The notes below the pieces were generated by a model, which was not told the DNA's origin, made no database searches, and saw nothing but the letters and a program-made list of their open reading frames with translations. From the NCBI RefSeq assembly GCF_000516985.1, contig NW_006917099.1, forward strand, positions 2,496,685 to 2,560,684: a DNA stretch of 64,000 nt, given 5' to 3'. Every line of letters starts with the position of its first letter. Position 1 is the stretch's first letter. Both the position numbers and the translations under genes were made by a program. Source of the DNA: Pestalotiopsis fici W106-1. Lineage: Eukaryota > Ascomycota > Sordariomycetes > Amphisphaeriales > Sporocadaceae. Positions 45,147 through 57,435 of the stretch are shown here, one piece after another.

Positions 45147-47480
45147 ATGATCAGCGTTGACTACACAGTCGGTACTGATACAATTTTCAAAACAATCCGA
45201 GCCTGGATATATGGGAAGATAATGCATTCACCTCGTACTGTGTTTCGCCGGACCAGACATTTGTTCAGGTCTCAAGAGCTGGCTCATCGATATTTCGGCT
45301 CTACATCCCACTTTCACTATCAGCGGTTCCGCCCGTCAACGCTACGAAGCACGCATCAGAAAACCGCTGTCCCCCTTTCAATAGTATTGGCTGGAATTGT
45401 GTGTACAAAATGATCAAATACCAAAGTTACTCCAGCTGACAGTTTGTCATAGGTTTTCTCTCTATCACAGACTCAGAATGCCTCGTCAATTCTCACCTTG
45501 GTTGGTGACGAAGATACTTGCGAAGCCTCGGGCCCTTGTAGCGGCCCCACGGGACTGATCCCGTACAGCGAGGTCCAGAAGCACAATTCAGCGGACGACT
45601 GTTGGGTCGTTATTAAAGTATTGAATCCCAAGCAATTACTGCAATATATGTTCTAATTCCGATAAAGGGATCTGTCTATAATATGACAAATTTTATTAAA
45701 GCGCACCCCGGAGGCGAACAAGCCATTACTACACTGGCTGGATCAGACGTTACGTGGGTACTCCGACATGAAATCCTGAATGGAGCTCTGACGGCTTTCT
45801 TTGGATCGCAAGTGAGGTTTTCTCCATGATTCATCCACCGACTACATTAGATACACTTCCGTTTGAGATGTTCATGGGTGCAGTAGACCCTGCCACTCTT
45901 CCGGAACCCAAGGATCAAATCCCAACAGAAGATGAGCTCCAGAGAGCAGCCGCCCGCAAGAGCATGCCTGAAGCACACGCCTTTCATCTCCTACAAGACT
46001 TTGAATTCTGGGCGGAGCGGGTTTTGACCAATACTGCTTGGGCTTATTACCGAAGCGCCGCCGATGAGGAACACAGTACGTATTTGGCATGGGCTTCTCA
46101 ATCTTGCCAGAGGATTCGCAAGACCAGTTGATTGACAAGGGGAAAAATAGCATATCATGAAAACCGTGAAGCTTTTCGGCGGTATTACTTTCGTCCCCGG
46201 CTCCTCCGCGACACCAGCAATGGAACCACAACAACAACCTTCCTCGAGATACCGACGACGCTGCCCATTTTCATTTCGCCCGCTGCCATGGCAAAGCTTG
46301 GCCATCCATTGGGTGAAATCAATTTAACAAGGGCTGCTGGAAACGCTGGGATTATTCAAGTCGTAGGTCTTGGTACTCTGTATCCTGGAATATGGGGCTC
46401 AACTGGCTATAGATATCTTCAAACGCCAGCTGTAGTTTGGAAGAAATGTTCGACGCACGGCAGGTACACCAGCAGTTGGTATTTCAGGTAGGCCATGTGA
46501 TATACGACCAAGAATACATGAACCTAACATATTCTAGCTTTACTTGAACAAGGATCGCTCAGCTTCCAGATCACTTCTTGAGAAAGTTGAAAGACTTGGT
46601 GCCAAAGCCATCATGTTCACAGTTGATGTATGCTGGGAATCAAAGAGGACAAAAGATGTGCAAACCAAGCTGAGCTCGAGCGGAAGTCGGAATGCAAACA
46701 ATGTCCAGGCCCAAGGGGTCGCGCAAGCAATCGGAGGGTATCAAGATCGCAATCTGACGTGGAAGGACATTGACTTTATTCGTGTAAGCTGCGCTCACAA
46801 TTCATTGATTCATCTGGCCAGTAAGGTAGGAGATTATACTAATGTCGCGTTATTTAACAGAGCGTCACCAAAATACCAATCATTGTCAAAGGGATCCAGT
46901 CACTTGAAGATGTTGAGCTCTGTGTAGCTCATGGTGCTCAAGGGGTTGTTCTTGTAAGTCCACAGATCACGAAAAACTTCAGAATGTTGTCTGAGTTGAC
47001 TCAACAATTGACACTGAGCCAACGTGCTCCAGTCCAATCATGGTGGACGCCAGGCAGACTATGCGCCAGCCCCCATCGATATCTTGTACGAAATACGAAC
47101 ATATCGTCCCGATTTGTTTTCAAAGATACATATCATGATAGACGGCGGTGTTCGTTCCGGGGCAGACGTGGTCAAGGCTCTGGCATTGGGCGCCAAAGCT
47201 GTGGGCATTGGGAGGCCATTCTTATATGCCAATGGCACTCATGGAGAAGAAGGCTGCAATCGTGTTATAGAAAGTCAGTTGCTTCAACTCCCCCAATGAG
47301 TTTGTTGGAAGACCATTATTGCCTAACATTCATCTTCTAGTTCTTCGCGAAGAGATCACAAATACCATGCGCAATATTGGGGTGACCAATATAAAGGAGC
47401 TCACGCCTGAGCTCGTTGGCCCTGCTGGCCCCTGGGTGGGTGTCAACAGACCTTTGTACGCTCAAGACGTGGCAGGATAA
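45147..47480 (+). CDS. cytochrome b2-type L-lactate dehydrogenase
   Basis: Ten exons: 45147-45398, 45453-45617, 45668-45753, 45813-46075, 46151-46362, 46413-46487, 46538-46783, 46861-46953, 47033-47273, 47341-47480; about 590 residues, the normal length. The N-terminus has an Arg-rich presequence and a hydrophobic segment (VPLSIVLAGIVFSL), as in the mitochondrial intermembrane-space enzyme. A cytochrome b5 domain follows (VQKHNSADDCWVVIKGSVYN, heme His in HPGGEQ). The FMN dehydrogenase domain contains FFxLYLNKDR, the catalytic His/Arg in SNHGGRQ, DGGVRSG and GIGRPFLY. It oxidises L-lactate or a related 2-hydroxy acid to the keto acid and passes electrons to cytochrome c. All ten exons stay in frame, so the gene looks intact despite damaged neighbours. 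Confidence 0.9.
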
Positions 47481-49457
47481 GTGGCTGCATTGCAGAAGGC
47501 TCATGTCAGTGTGCCAAAGAAGATCAACCAATACGGCCCGGCGCTCACTGTATGAACTTGTTCTTGTAAAGCGTATGGTCCTAACGAGGGAACGGGCCAG
47601 AACACGCGGCCATTAGGTGCGGGCGCTCTATTATTACTGTAATATCGATACCCTGGAATACCAATCTTTCTGGGTCCCGTTCGATACACCACTGCCATGT
47701 ATTGGTTCTTGAGAAATGTTGACAAACTGCAAGTGAAAAGTTTATTGTTCTATCGTACTTGTGATTGCGGGCGCCGGTAGTAAGCCTGACTGATTTTCGT
47801 GTGAGACGCCATGTCTTTTGGTATCGTCGTCAATTCGAAAATGAATGTTGTGCAGTTGCACGCTTCCTGCGCGAAAGAAAAGATACCTACCTACATACCT
47901 ACCTAGGCAAAGTAATGGCCTGAACCTGGTGTGGACAACATTCATGTATTGCACAGCACGTTCTTATTTCCCCTCCATTCCAGACGACTTTCATCCCTGG
48001 GGACTTTGCAGATGATCCTTGCCCGGTGGCGAATGATTAATCAACAACGTCGACAGTCAACCTCGAGGTTAAATAGATGAATTGTCTCTCCCGTGAATAG
48101 TGAGCACATCAGCTCCAACCACACTACTCCGCACATGAGTTCTAGTTACGCCGAGACTTGCTGGGGGTTAAAATTCAAGCGGCGGTTACCGAAGCAAAGC
48201 GTAGCCGTGGAATTATCCTCCATCTCAGAGGTCATGGGGACCTTTCCCCCCCCCAGCAGGCACAAGGTTTATGTACCTTCAACCATACAATACTAGCCGA
48301 ACGAGACCCTACGAGCATAAGCGGCCTCCACCTTTATGGGCTCGGCCTTTGGGATCTACAGAGACGCAGATCTTTGACTACGCATGTGCACTCCTGTGTA
48401 ATCTGTACATTGTACTGCACTGATAATGTACCTGACAAAGGTGCAATATGCCGTATAAAACAAAAACATAGTCCTCGGCGGTTACAATGTCCGCTCAGAT
48501 CTTCTAGAGAGTCATCACATGTGCCTCGCTCCGATTGAAGCAACCTTTGCCGCAAACATCATGCCAGCGTGTGCAACAGAATATAGACACACGAGACGAT
48601 GGCACTACTTGGGCGCTTGGAGAAAGGCCGGTAAAGTCTAGATTCTCAGCGGGGTAAAGCCAGGATAAAGAGAGACCTTCTCCAACAGAACCAGGCGGTT
48701 GGTTCGCTTCTCTTTCATCCGTTTTCAATTTTCGTTCCATTTTCCCATGGTTGGCTTTGTCATTGCTTTCCCTGTGCCCAATTCGTGGGAAGCGAAATCA
48801 TCATACGGACAATATTGTCGAACCATTGTCACATCTTGAGCGGATCACCAAGCGGATACACCATGCATGCGATCAGCTATTACCCCTCATGTGCGGTGCA
48901 GTTTAATCAGTGAAGAAAAACAAAACTAAACATACGACCCTACTCCAACAGGCTACTACGTACTTGTTCCCCAGCAGTGGCCCCGCTGCACTGGGCCCGA
49001 CGGCGTCCCAGGAAAGGGTCCTATTTCCTCACATAGCACAACATCGTGTGCCCCGTTTTGTCGCAAATCAAGAGTCGATTTTTTTTCCCTCTTTCCTCTT
49101 CCTCGTGATAGTGCATCAAACTACCTGCTCATGATATCTCTGAGAAATAACCTCCTCAAGGAATATGTGTTTTGTTGAGAAACCTCGATCCAATTTTGAC
49201 CCAACACCAGAGGCTCTGTGGCCACGATAATTCCAGCTCTCTGTCGCGTCTTCGGACAACCGAGGTTCAGAGCTAGGGAACAACGCGGCGCCTGGACCCG
49301 ATTATCCCCTACCAGAGACAAGTCGATTCCCCATTAAAAGAAATCTGACTCTAGAGCAAAGGCTTCTCAGCTCCTGTCCTTGTTTTTCCTTGGTTGTTAC
49401 CTTCGCCGGTAATAGGCGAAGGCACTGTGCCTTTTGACTTGAGTTGGGGGAGTCAAC
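47481..49457. other. 2-kb intergenic region
   Basis: No gene is supported. The right part is probably a long promoter and leader of the cyclin gene, with pyrimidine-rich sequence near 49080-49110 and 49370-49400. Confidence 0.5.
47884..47907. repeat. short TACC microsatellite
   Basis: Five near-perfect TACC/CTAC tetramer units ending in CCTAGG. Similar CCTAGGTA fragments occur near 15190, 20670, 21070 and 22610, mostly in intergenic DNA. Confidence 0.7.
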
Positions 49458-50501
49458 ATGCCTGACCAGGATGCGCCCTCGACTGCAGATGATGCGACGC
49501 CTACCACGCCTCCTCCAGCACCGATTCCTGCCGCCGACCCGAAGCTGATCGGACAGGCCCGCACGCCACCGCCGCTGCACCATGCCGGGCCTCTCCCATC
49601 ATCCCAAGACCTTTTCAAAATATCTCCCATAGCCGCCTTGAGACTCCTAGCCTCCGGCACCGAGGCTCTTGTCCGTATGACGGGCGATATTCCGCCGACA
49701 CCACCGCCATCGACACATACCGTCCCTCAGATGCGAGGATTCCAGCAGGAAAAGGCAGCCATTGCACGATCGCACTCGGAGAAGAGTCTCGCCAGACTTC
49801 GCGAACAGGAGGAAGAAAAAGAAAAGGCGGCAGCGGCAGAAGCAGCAGCGAGAGCTCATCACTCCTCCCGATCGGAGACACCCTCTTCTTCGTGCTATCA
49901 GCCAATTGATGGTGTTCACTTGCGGCATACACCAACTCCTGCACCTCCGCCAGGCTCTCCCGAGCCATATATCGTGATAGGAGAGAATTCACAACCTCTC
50001 AATCTCCAGCACAGTGCCATCACTCGAAAGTTTTACAGCAAAGCACCTCCACCCATCAGCATAGAAGAGTACCTGATGCGGATACATCGATGGTGTCCTA
50101 TGAGCTCGGCCGTGTACTTGGCAACATCCTTTTATCTTTTCCGATTGGGCGTAGAAGAGAGGGCAATACCAGTAACGCGGAGGAATTGTCATAGACTTCT
50201 TCTCGCCGGGCTGCGGGTGGCAATGAAAGCTCTCGAAGATTTGAGCTACCCACATGCCAAATTTGCCAAAGTGGGCGGCGTGAGTGAGTTGGAACTCGCC
50301 AGGCTCGAGATTAGCTTTTGCTTCCTAGCAGGGTTTGAGCTTGTAGTTCGAGAGGAGCAGCTCAAATTGCACTGGGAGTCGCTCAAAGATGGTGCAAGCC
50401 TTGGCAATCTCGGAGATGGTGGAAGTGCGACTGAAGTTGGTAGAGTACCTGTGCTTAGATTGGAGCATAGGAGGAGATTGGACGCCGAGGTGAATGGCTG
50501 A
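49458..50501 (+). CDS. Pho80/Pcl-type cyclin
   Basis: A single-exon gene of 347 residues. Residues 1-190 are low-complexity (Pro, Ala, Glu and Ser rich, with a polar charged run REQEEEKEKAAAAEAAARA). The cyclin box starts at about residue 195 with FYSKAPPPISIEEYLMRIHRW and continues through PMSSAVYLATSFYLFRL, NCHRLLLAGLRVAMKALED, VSELELARLEISFCFLAGFEL. These are the hallmarks of cyclins that partner the Pho85 kinase in phosphate, glycogen and nutrient signalling. The family is clear; the exact Pcl type is not. The 5' flank is 2 kb long. Confidence 0.9.
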   Translation: MPDQDAPSTADDATPTTPPPAPIPAADPKLIGQARTPPPLHHAGPLPSSQDLFKISPIAALRLLASGTEALVRMTGDIPPTPPPSTHTVPQMRGFQQEKAAIARSHSEKSLARLREQEEEKEKAAAAEAAARAHHSSRSETPSSSCYQPIDGVHLRHTPTPAPPPGSPEPYIVIGENSQPLNLQHSAITRKFYSKAPPPISIEEYLMRIHRWCPMSSAVYLATSFYLFRLGVEERAIPVTRRNCHRLLLAGLRVAMKALEDLSYPHAKFAKVGGVSELELARLEISFCFLAGFELVVREEQLKLHWESLKDGASLGNLGDGGSATEVGRVPVLRLEHRRRLDAEVNG

Positions 50502-51178
50502 AGAATCCCAGCTAACGCAAGATTTCACATTCACAAGTATACGCCATGGCGTGACAAAGTTTGTCTCCCATGCAGAGCATACAAGGGGTGGTGATGATGG
50601 CCATCAAAAACATTGTGGTGCAACTCGGAAAACCTGGTTGATGATGCATGGACCAGAGTGCTACAGTTTCCGAATTGCATTGAGCTGCCATTGGCTTTTG
50701 TAGTAATATCTACGTCCATGGAATATCAGCAGGATGTGTCAGCAATTCGACTCCAATACCATGGGCTATATATTATATAGTGTTGCTGAAGGATCTATGC
50801 AGCACGGAACACGGAGATTTCTAGGGGCGAGGGCCGGAGTATACATGCAGATATATCGTCAAAACTTACACAAATGGATGGAGGATGGATATAAGAATAC
50901 ATTGATGGATAATAAATTCAAAGTCTGGTTCAAATTATCGGTTGTGATACACCGAATTTGTCGATTACAGTGTTTAGAGGGGTATATGCAAAGTTCTATT
51001 TCCAATATTTTTGAAGATCTACAGGTGTTCCAGGGACTAGAGGCCGCCTCCAACAAGCTTGTGCAACTACCCCGCGCATCTCGGCGGGGAAGGTCGCAGC
51101 GGAGGGTCGCTAATAATTTGTAACCCGTTCTTTAACACCACTCGGTGCTTCGAACATCTTGGGCATTCGAAACTCCCC
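50502..51178. other. spacer between cyclin and peptidase
   Basis: About 680 bp. A 129-codon frame at 50734-51123 has AT-rich codon use and no recognisable motif, so it was not called. Confidence 0.5.
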
Positions 51179-52916
51179 ATGTCCCTCGCATATACTCGGC
51201 TCTGTAGGACAGTCTTACGGGCGACCACAACACCAAACATCAGCGGATCGACTCGCCGTATCCATTCTTTACTGTCCTCCCAACACCGACCTCTCACCTT
51301 CTCACCATTGTCGAAACCAGGTTCGATCCCAAGAGCTCTCTACTCTGTCCCACCAATGACGATCGACGTGGATACGGTGCTCAAGGGCAAATACCCTGCC
51401 AAAGCCCATGCCAAACGTGTTGTCGAGTACATTCGAACCCAAATACCGGACGCAAGCGGTGTCATTTACCTCGAAGGCCGATCAGATGCACTCCTCGAAG
51501 ACTCGGACGAACCGGTGCCTTTTCGTCAGCGCCGAGCTTTCATGTACCTGTCTGGCGTCGACTTGCCTGACTGTTATTTGATCTACGACATTGCGAAAGA
51601 GCAACTGACCCTCTTTATTCCTCCCGTCGATCCAGAGTCTGTGATATGGGCCGGACTGCCACTGACGCCCGAGGAGGCTCTCGCCAAGTACGACGTGGAC
51701 ACAGTGCTACCCAGCACCGAGCTGAATGCCACCTTGGCCAAGCTAGGCAGCGAGAGGAAGGGCAAGGATAGCAGTGTGTTTGCCATTGCGGAACGCGTTG
51801 CGGATCACGTCACATTCCTCGAGTTTGACAGCAAGAACCTCACCATCTTGGGTGAAGCGATTGATGAGTGCCGCGTGATCAAGGACGAGTTCGAAATTGC
51901 CTTGATACGAAAAGCCAACATTGTTAGTGGTGCTGCGCACAAGGCCGTATTTGAGAGTGTAAAGAAGGCCAAGAACGAGTTTGAGCTTGAGGGCGTCTTT
52001 CTCGGCGAGTGCAACAAGTGGGGAGCCAAGAAGCAGGCATACCCGAGCATCGTTGCCAGTGGTAGAGCAGCCGCTACGCTACACTATGTCCACAATAATC
52101 GCGAACTTTACGTTGAAGGAGCGGCCAAGGATCTGTTGCTCGTAGATGCTGGCGCCGAATGGGATTGCTACAGTGCCGACATTGTACGTTTATTCACCTG
52201 GCGGTGCATGGATTCCGTTGCTAACCTATCGCACAGACAAGAACATTTCCAATCTCTGGCAAGTTTACGCAAAAGTCTCGAGCCATTTATGATATTGTCC
52301 TCAAGATGCAGCACGATTGTATCGCAATGCTGAAGGAGGGCGTATCCTGGGATGACGTTCATCTTCTTGCCCATAAAATCGCTATTGATGGACTTCTCTC
52401 GTTGGGTGTCTTGAAGGGAGACAAGGAGGATATACTCAAGGCACGAACCAGCGCAGCATTCTTGCCTCATGGATTGGGACATTACCTTGGAATGGATACG
52501 CACGACACCGGAGGCCACCCCAACTACTCTGACCCAGACCCCCTATTCCGGTACCTTCGCGTGAGAAGAAATCTACCGGCTGGAAGTGTCATTACCGTGG
52601 AGCCTGGCGTAAGTGCAACGGGAAGCTATTCTGAATACATGAGCTGACACGGACCAGATTTACTTTTGCGAGTTCATCATTCGACCGTACCTCAAGGATC
52701 CAAAGCATTCGCAGTTCATTGATGAAAAGGTTCTAGATGGATACTGGGATGTTGGTGGCGTTCGGTAAGTCTACGAGAGTTGTGCATAGAATAGATTCTT
52801 GCTGACGATTGAATAGCATCGAGGATAACATTTTGATTACCAAGGATGGATCTGTTAACTTGACGGATGTAGTGAAGGATCCTGTTGATTTGGAGAAGAT
52901 TATTCAACAAAGCTGA
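51179..52916 (+). CDS. Xaa-Pro peptidase, M24 family (prolidase/aminopeptidase P type)
   Basis: Four exons: 51179-52183, 52237-52608, 52658-52764, 52817-52916; about 527 residues. The pita-bread metallopeptidase cleaves Xaa-Pro bonds using two Mn(II). The metal ligands are visible: Asp pair in [17 protein letters not shown], His in [15 protein letters not shown], Glu in TVEPGIYF and Glu in IEDNILIT. The N-terminal 59 residues upstream of [16 protein letters not shown] (ATG 51356) are Arg/Ser/Thr rich with no acids (for example [15 protein letters not shown]), which fits a mitochondrial leader. Starting at 51356 would give a cytosolic form of about 468 residues, the usual length for fungal PepP-type enzymes. 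Two forms from one gene are possible. Confidence 0.92.
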
Positions 52917-54056
52917 ATTGGGAGGGATGATCAAAGTCTTTGAGCTATCATTGGAGACTTGTAGAAGATACATTGCCACCAAATGCAATCGACCTATTCG
53001 AATGAAGTGCACATTAAGTATTGACTGTTTACACGTTCGGTAAAGGGTACGGAAGCGTGCCAGTATTGCACATTGTCAAAACCTGCCAGTCGACAGTTCC
53101 CAGTTTCGCCTTGTCATGGTCGCGGTTCTACTCCATAGCATGCGCAGCATGTTTTTGGGTGCAACGCCCATCCCGTCTACACACCTTGCTGCCAAACACT
53201 CTTCATATACGCAAAAACGCTGCCATCTGGCCAGCTGCCTGTCTGGATAGTCTGCGTCCTGGCATAGCTTGGTCTTTCCCGGTGCATAAACACATTGAGC
53301 TGTAATTGTCAAGGCCTCGTGTTCGCTGTAAGCATAGTATACTTTTCGTATTTTGCACATTTTGAAGTGCTTTTGAAAAGAAACAATGAGGACTTGGATT
53401 TGTTTTTTAACAAAATAAAATCTTGTTGGGGTTTGTTTTGGAAGCCGCCGGTGCTTCTCGGATTGTGCAACTTCAATTCCAGTGGGTGAGCAGGTTGTCT
53501 GTCTGATATAATGGTCCTGGGCTTTTTTTTTTCATTAGGAACATTCTTTGACAGAAGACAAGGCTTTTCTGATTACTCGCCATTGTGCAGAAGGGCAAGA
53601 ATCATGTCCTCGTCTATACACGTGGCCATGCCAAAATTTGAGCAGAATTTGCAAAGTCCTTCGAACTAAACCATTGATACAAAATTTCGCCTCGGAAATG
53701 ATTATAGTCACCATGCGATAGCGAGCGGTACCTATCGCTAGTTGCCGTTGAACCATATCCTTGACATATTAGCTGCATTTGAATGTCATCCATGGAGGTA
53801 CCCTAGCAGCCTCGCTTCCGTGCCTACTAGGTTAGGTGGTATAGTACCTCAAGGTAGCTATGATGCGCGCTAGGGTGTGACGTAGGGTAATGCACAAGTG
53901 CCCCGCCTAACAATGCCGAGTCTCGAGAATATTTCATTGCCACGACCCAAATGAATGCTCCTGCTTTCCCTACTCGTAAACCGCTCTGAATTTTCCCTCT
54001 CTATGCGACAGATCGTGCTACCATTGTTACATCACCACGCTTCGTCTATGCGCATC
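52917..54056. other. 1.1-kb intergenic region
   Basis: No gene is supported. The part before 54057 stays open in the frame of the next gene back to 53955 but is not conserved in type. Confidence 0.5.
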
Positions 54057-55508
54057 ATGTCAACACACAAGGACATTACAATCATTGGTGGAGGAATCAT
54101 TGGCTGCAGCACAGCCTACTTCCTCACACGGCATCCTTCATACTGTCCCGACACTCATCGCATTACTCTGCTAGAGGCATCCTCTACGAATTCGGGTGGA
54201 CGCACAGCTGATAGCATCACTGATCCCGCAACACTGGCCGATCCCAACACCCCGTGGAAGAGAAATCCAGCTCACGATGGTATCGCCGGCGGCGCCAGTG
54301 GGAAATCAGGCGGCCTTCTTGCGCTCTGGGCATTTCCGCAGAACATTGTTCCCTTGAGCTTTCAACTACACGACGAGCTGGCCAAAGAGCATGGAGGGAG
54401 CGAGAGATGGGGATACCGACGTTGCTTTGCCAGCCAGGTTGACTGTCGAGCACGCCTGCCGCCCGGCTTCAACTCAGAAGATGGCGCCCTTGCGGCCGAG
54501 GCTGTCGAAGGCGAGGCCTCGAAAGGGTTGCACAAGGACCACAAAAAGACGACACAAGCTCTCAAGAAAATGGGGGCTCCCGAGGATCTCGACTGGCTGG
54601 ATACGGACCACGCACTGAGTGCATACGATAATATGGGGACACCTGACAACACGGCACAGGTACATCCAGAGTTGTTTACAAGGAGCAGTAAGTTCACCTA
54701 ACCATGTATCACGTGTTGGTGGACAACAATTTCTCAAGAGCTCTGACATTAACTCAATCATGCAGTGGCCCAACTTGCAGAGGAAAAGGGAGTCAGAATC
54801 ATCACTGGAGCAAGAGTGACCGGTATCAATAAATCTCCCAATGGCCAGGCGGTCGAAAATGTAGTATATGAGAAGGACGGGCAGTCGGTGACGCTGCCAA
54901 CGTCAGATTGCGTTGTAGCGGCGGGTCCTTGGACATCCCGACTTCTTCCCCACGTCCCTGTTACAGCATCCCGAGCTCACAGCGTTGTCATTCAAACGCC
55001 TAGCCCAATTTCCGCCTATGCTCTCTTCACATCGATCATGCTTCCTTCTGGGTTCCCGACACCGACTCCACAAAAGGCACGAGGCTCCAAAGCTGCGCAA
55101 GGCCCGTTGAAGAGGACGCAAATGGTGGAGCCCGAGATATATGCTCGGCCAGATGGAACGGCATACGCGTGCGGCCCTACAGATCAGACTGTACCGCTTC
55201 CTTTGACCAATGCCGAGGTTCAGGTAGACGAAGCACGATGTGAGGATATTTTGCATCAGGTTGGGGGCATCAGTAATGAGCTAGGAAAAGACGGAAAAGT
55301 CCTTGCCAAGCAAGCTTGTTACCTACCCCAAGGTGGGCCATGGATCGGCGAGGTCGATGGAACTCAAGGATTGATAGTAGCAGCGGGTCATACGTGCTGG
55401 GGAATACAAAATGCTCCTGGTACTGGTAAACTTGTGAGTGAATTGGTTTTTGATGGTGTCACCAAAAGCGCCAAGCTGGGTGGCTGTGATCCATCTAGGG
55501 CATTCTGA
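54057..55508 (+). CDS. FAD-dependent oxidoreductase (DAO family)
   Basis: Two exons, 54057-54687 and 54766-55508, about 457 residues. The dinucleotide-binding fold opens the protein (DITIIGGGIIGCSTAYFL) and a second contact is LLEASSTNSGGRT. The GGASGKSGGLLALW block is the FAD-binding signature of the D-amino-acid-oxidase-like family that includes fungal Tda3/glycine-oxidase-like proteins. Later motifs are VVAAGPWTSRLLP and GLIVAAGHTCWGIQNAPGTGKLV. It should oxidise an amine or amino acid-like substrate, or act in redox-linked trafficking as reported for Tda3. I chose ATG 54057 because it has A at -3 and begins just before the fold; in-frame ATGs at 54048 and 53955 would add 3 or 34 residues. 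Confidence 0.88.
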
Positions 55509-55612
55509 CCGGAGTAGACGGTTGAAATTTGGTCAGGCTGACACGGACAGAAGAGATACCATACGCAATTTAACAAGTATATATATTAAAAGATAGAGAT
55601 ATCTATCAAGGG

Positions 55613-57435
55613 TTATGAATAGAAGAGATAGAGTATATACTGTAAAAGTAGCCGCCAAGTGCTTCGGTCACTACCCAGGCTGTTATTTTGAAGCGGATAG
55701 AATCTAAAGTATTCGCTGTCGGTTGGTAACGTTTCTGACACAGTCCACGGTTCTCCTGGCATGTTCTTTGCCGAGTCGTAGGTCACATTGACTGGTATCG
55801 TGGTCCACTGTACTGTTGTGTTTCCCTCTCGGTACGTGCTCTTTTTTGAACCTGAACTTAGGTAATGATTGTCCACTGTCAAGGCCCCTGTCTGAATGTC
55901 CATGCCATTAATGGCTCGATCAAATATCGTCAATGCTGTCAGAGGTTGATAGAATGGAACCATGTGTCCACTTTCGTACACTCTTGTGAAGCTGAATCTT
56001 CCGGACTGCTTGACCTGCGCATGAACGACGTTGTCGAAAGTCTGCAGATCGCCATACCCGGCCTCGTCAAACTGGCCCGCCATCACTTCTTCTGCAACAG
56101 CCTCGACTCCGATCCAATTGCAGTCATAATCAGCGTCGCCAGCATAAATCGACACTGTAATGTTGCGATTGAGAAGAAATTGAATGTCTCGAATCGTGTC
56201 AACTTCCCGCGCATCATCCCCAGTCTCTCGAAATGTCTGATATACTGTATGACTAAAGGTGGAAAAGTTGGTGTAAGCCCCAATACCTTGCTGGACTTTG
56301 GCTGTATTTAGGTAGTCCACGTGGAATTGAGATGGAAAGGGATCGGGGGTGAGCTCCCGGATATCATAGACATCTCGGCTGACTGCTTGATGATACATGT
56401 CCTCGACATGCTCCATGCAAAAGTTGTCGGCCGCCACACACACCGAGTCAAGACCACTCAGCTTGCAGTGCTCCAGCTGGTCGAGGCAGTGGCCAGAACC
56501 ATAGAGATTGTCGTAGAGAAGGGTTTCCATGGATCCATTGAAAGGAAAATAATCATATGTGTTGCCTGGGTTGACGGTAAAGTTGTAAAAGGCCTGGAAC
56601 TGAATGGCCGGGTCAAACCACCCATTTCCAACAAGCAAGGTCTCCAGCTGCAGCTTATTTGAACCTGGCAAGTTCAAGTCGTTTTGTTGTTCAATGTATG
56701 CAGCAAACACTGGTCCAAAGTGTCCACCGTAACTCTCCGTGGCCATGTGCAGACCATTCTTTGAGTACTGCGGAAATACCCCCGTGAATCCTTGCAGAGT
56801 CTTCCAGAATGCTGGAGCTGCATTCAAAGTTGAGTTGGCTGTCATGCTAGGTTCCGGGTGCGAGTATGTGCCACATGTAGACTCTTCAGAGACGCCACCA
56901 GGGCAAGTGTTTTCTTGTAGAATCGTCAAGCGACCGTCGTCGTCATGAACTGGTACGGGCTGGCTGTAAGAAAATCCAACCTGACTTGGCTGGTCGACGA
57001 ATAACATGTTACTCGAGTTTGTCCACGAATAGGGGTTGTTGACAACCGAGCCAAAGTAGTCGATACTACATGGTCCGAGTTCAGCAAAGAGGCCCGTCAT
57101 TGAGCTGGAACCTGAGATGTATTAGCCAAAATTAATACAAGTAGAACTTCAAACCCACCTGGCCCTCCATTAATCCAGATGGTCAGCGGTGAGTCCTCTG
57201 GATGGCCATTGCGAGCCTCAAAGAACCACCAAAATATGTGTTGGTCCTCTGCAATATCTGCAAACCCCGAATAGCTTTTCACTCTGTGGTCCAATTCACA
57301 GATACCATCAGGCACCTGCTTGTACCGTACTGATACACCAGCATGACCGATCGCTTCCACGAGATCATCTGGGGGCGTTACAAACTGCGCATAGGTGATG
57401 GCTCCAAAGAGGAGTACCCGTAAAAGTGTTGACAT
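55613..57435 (-). CDS. secreted serine carboxypeptidase (S10)
   Basis: Two minus-strand exons, 57435-57159 and 57111-55613, about 591 residues. The join restores [21 protein letters not shown], the conserved oxyanion/substrate region. A signal peptide (LLRVLLFGAITYAQ) begins the protein. The catalytic Ser is in ATESYGGHF, the Asp in YAGDADYDCNWIG, and the His in ESGHMVPFYQP. Several N-glycosylation sequons and Cys pairs fit an extracellular or vacuolar enzyme that removes C-terminal residues. The C-terminal 70 residues past the His run into a hydrophobic end (LLLQYILYLFYS) without a clear GPI site. It is convergent with the FAD oxidoreductase. Confidence 0.93.

Noticed and set aside
45147..47480. 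lactate dehydrogenase as another pseudogene
   Set aside because: The open frames looked fragmented at first, but ten exons join in frame with good splice sites and all catalytic motifs.
50734..51123. 129-codon frame between cyclin and peptidase
   Set aside because: No recognisable motif and AT-rich codon use; not enough to call a gene.
51328..51340. GGTTCGATCCC resembling a tRNA B box
   Set aside because: It lies inside the coding sequence of the Xaa-Pro peptidase and there is no A box or foldable cloverleaf around it.
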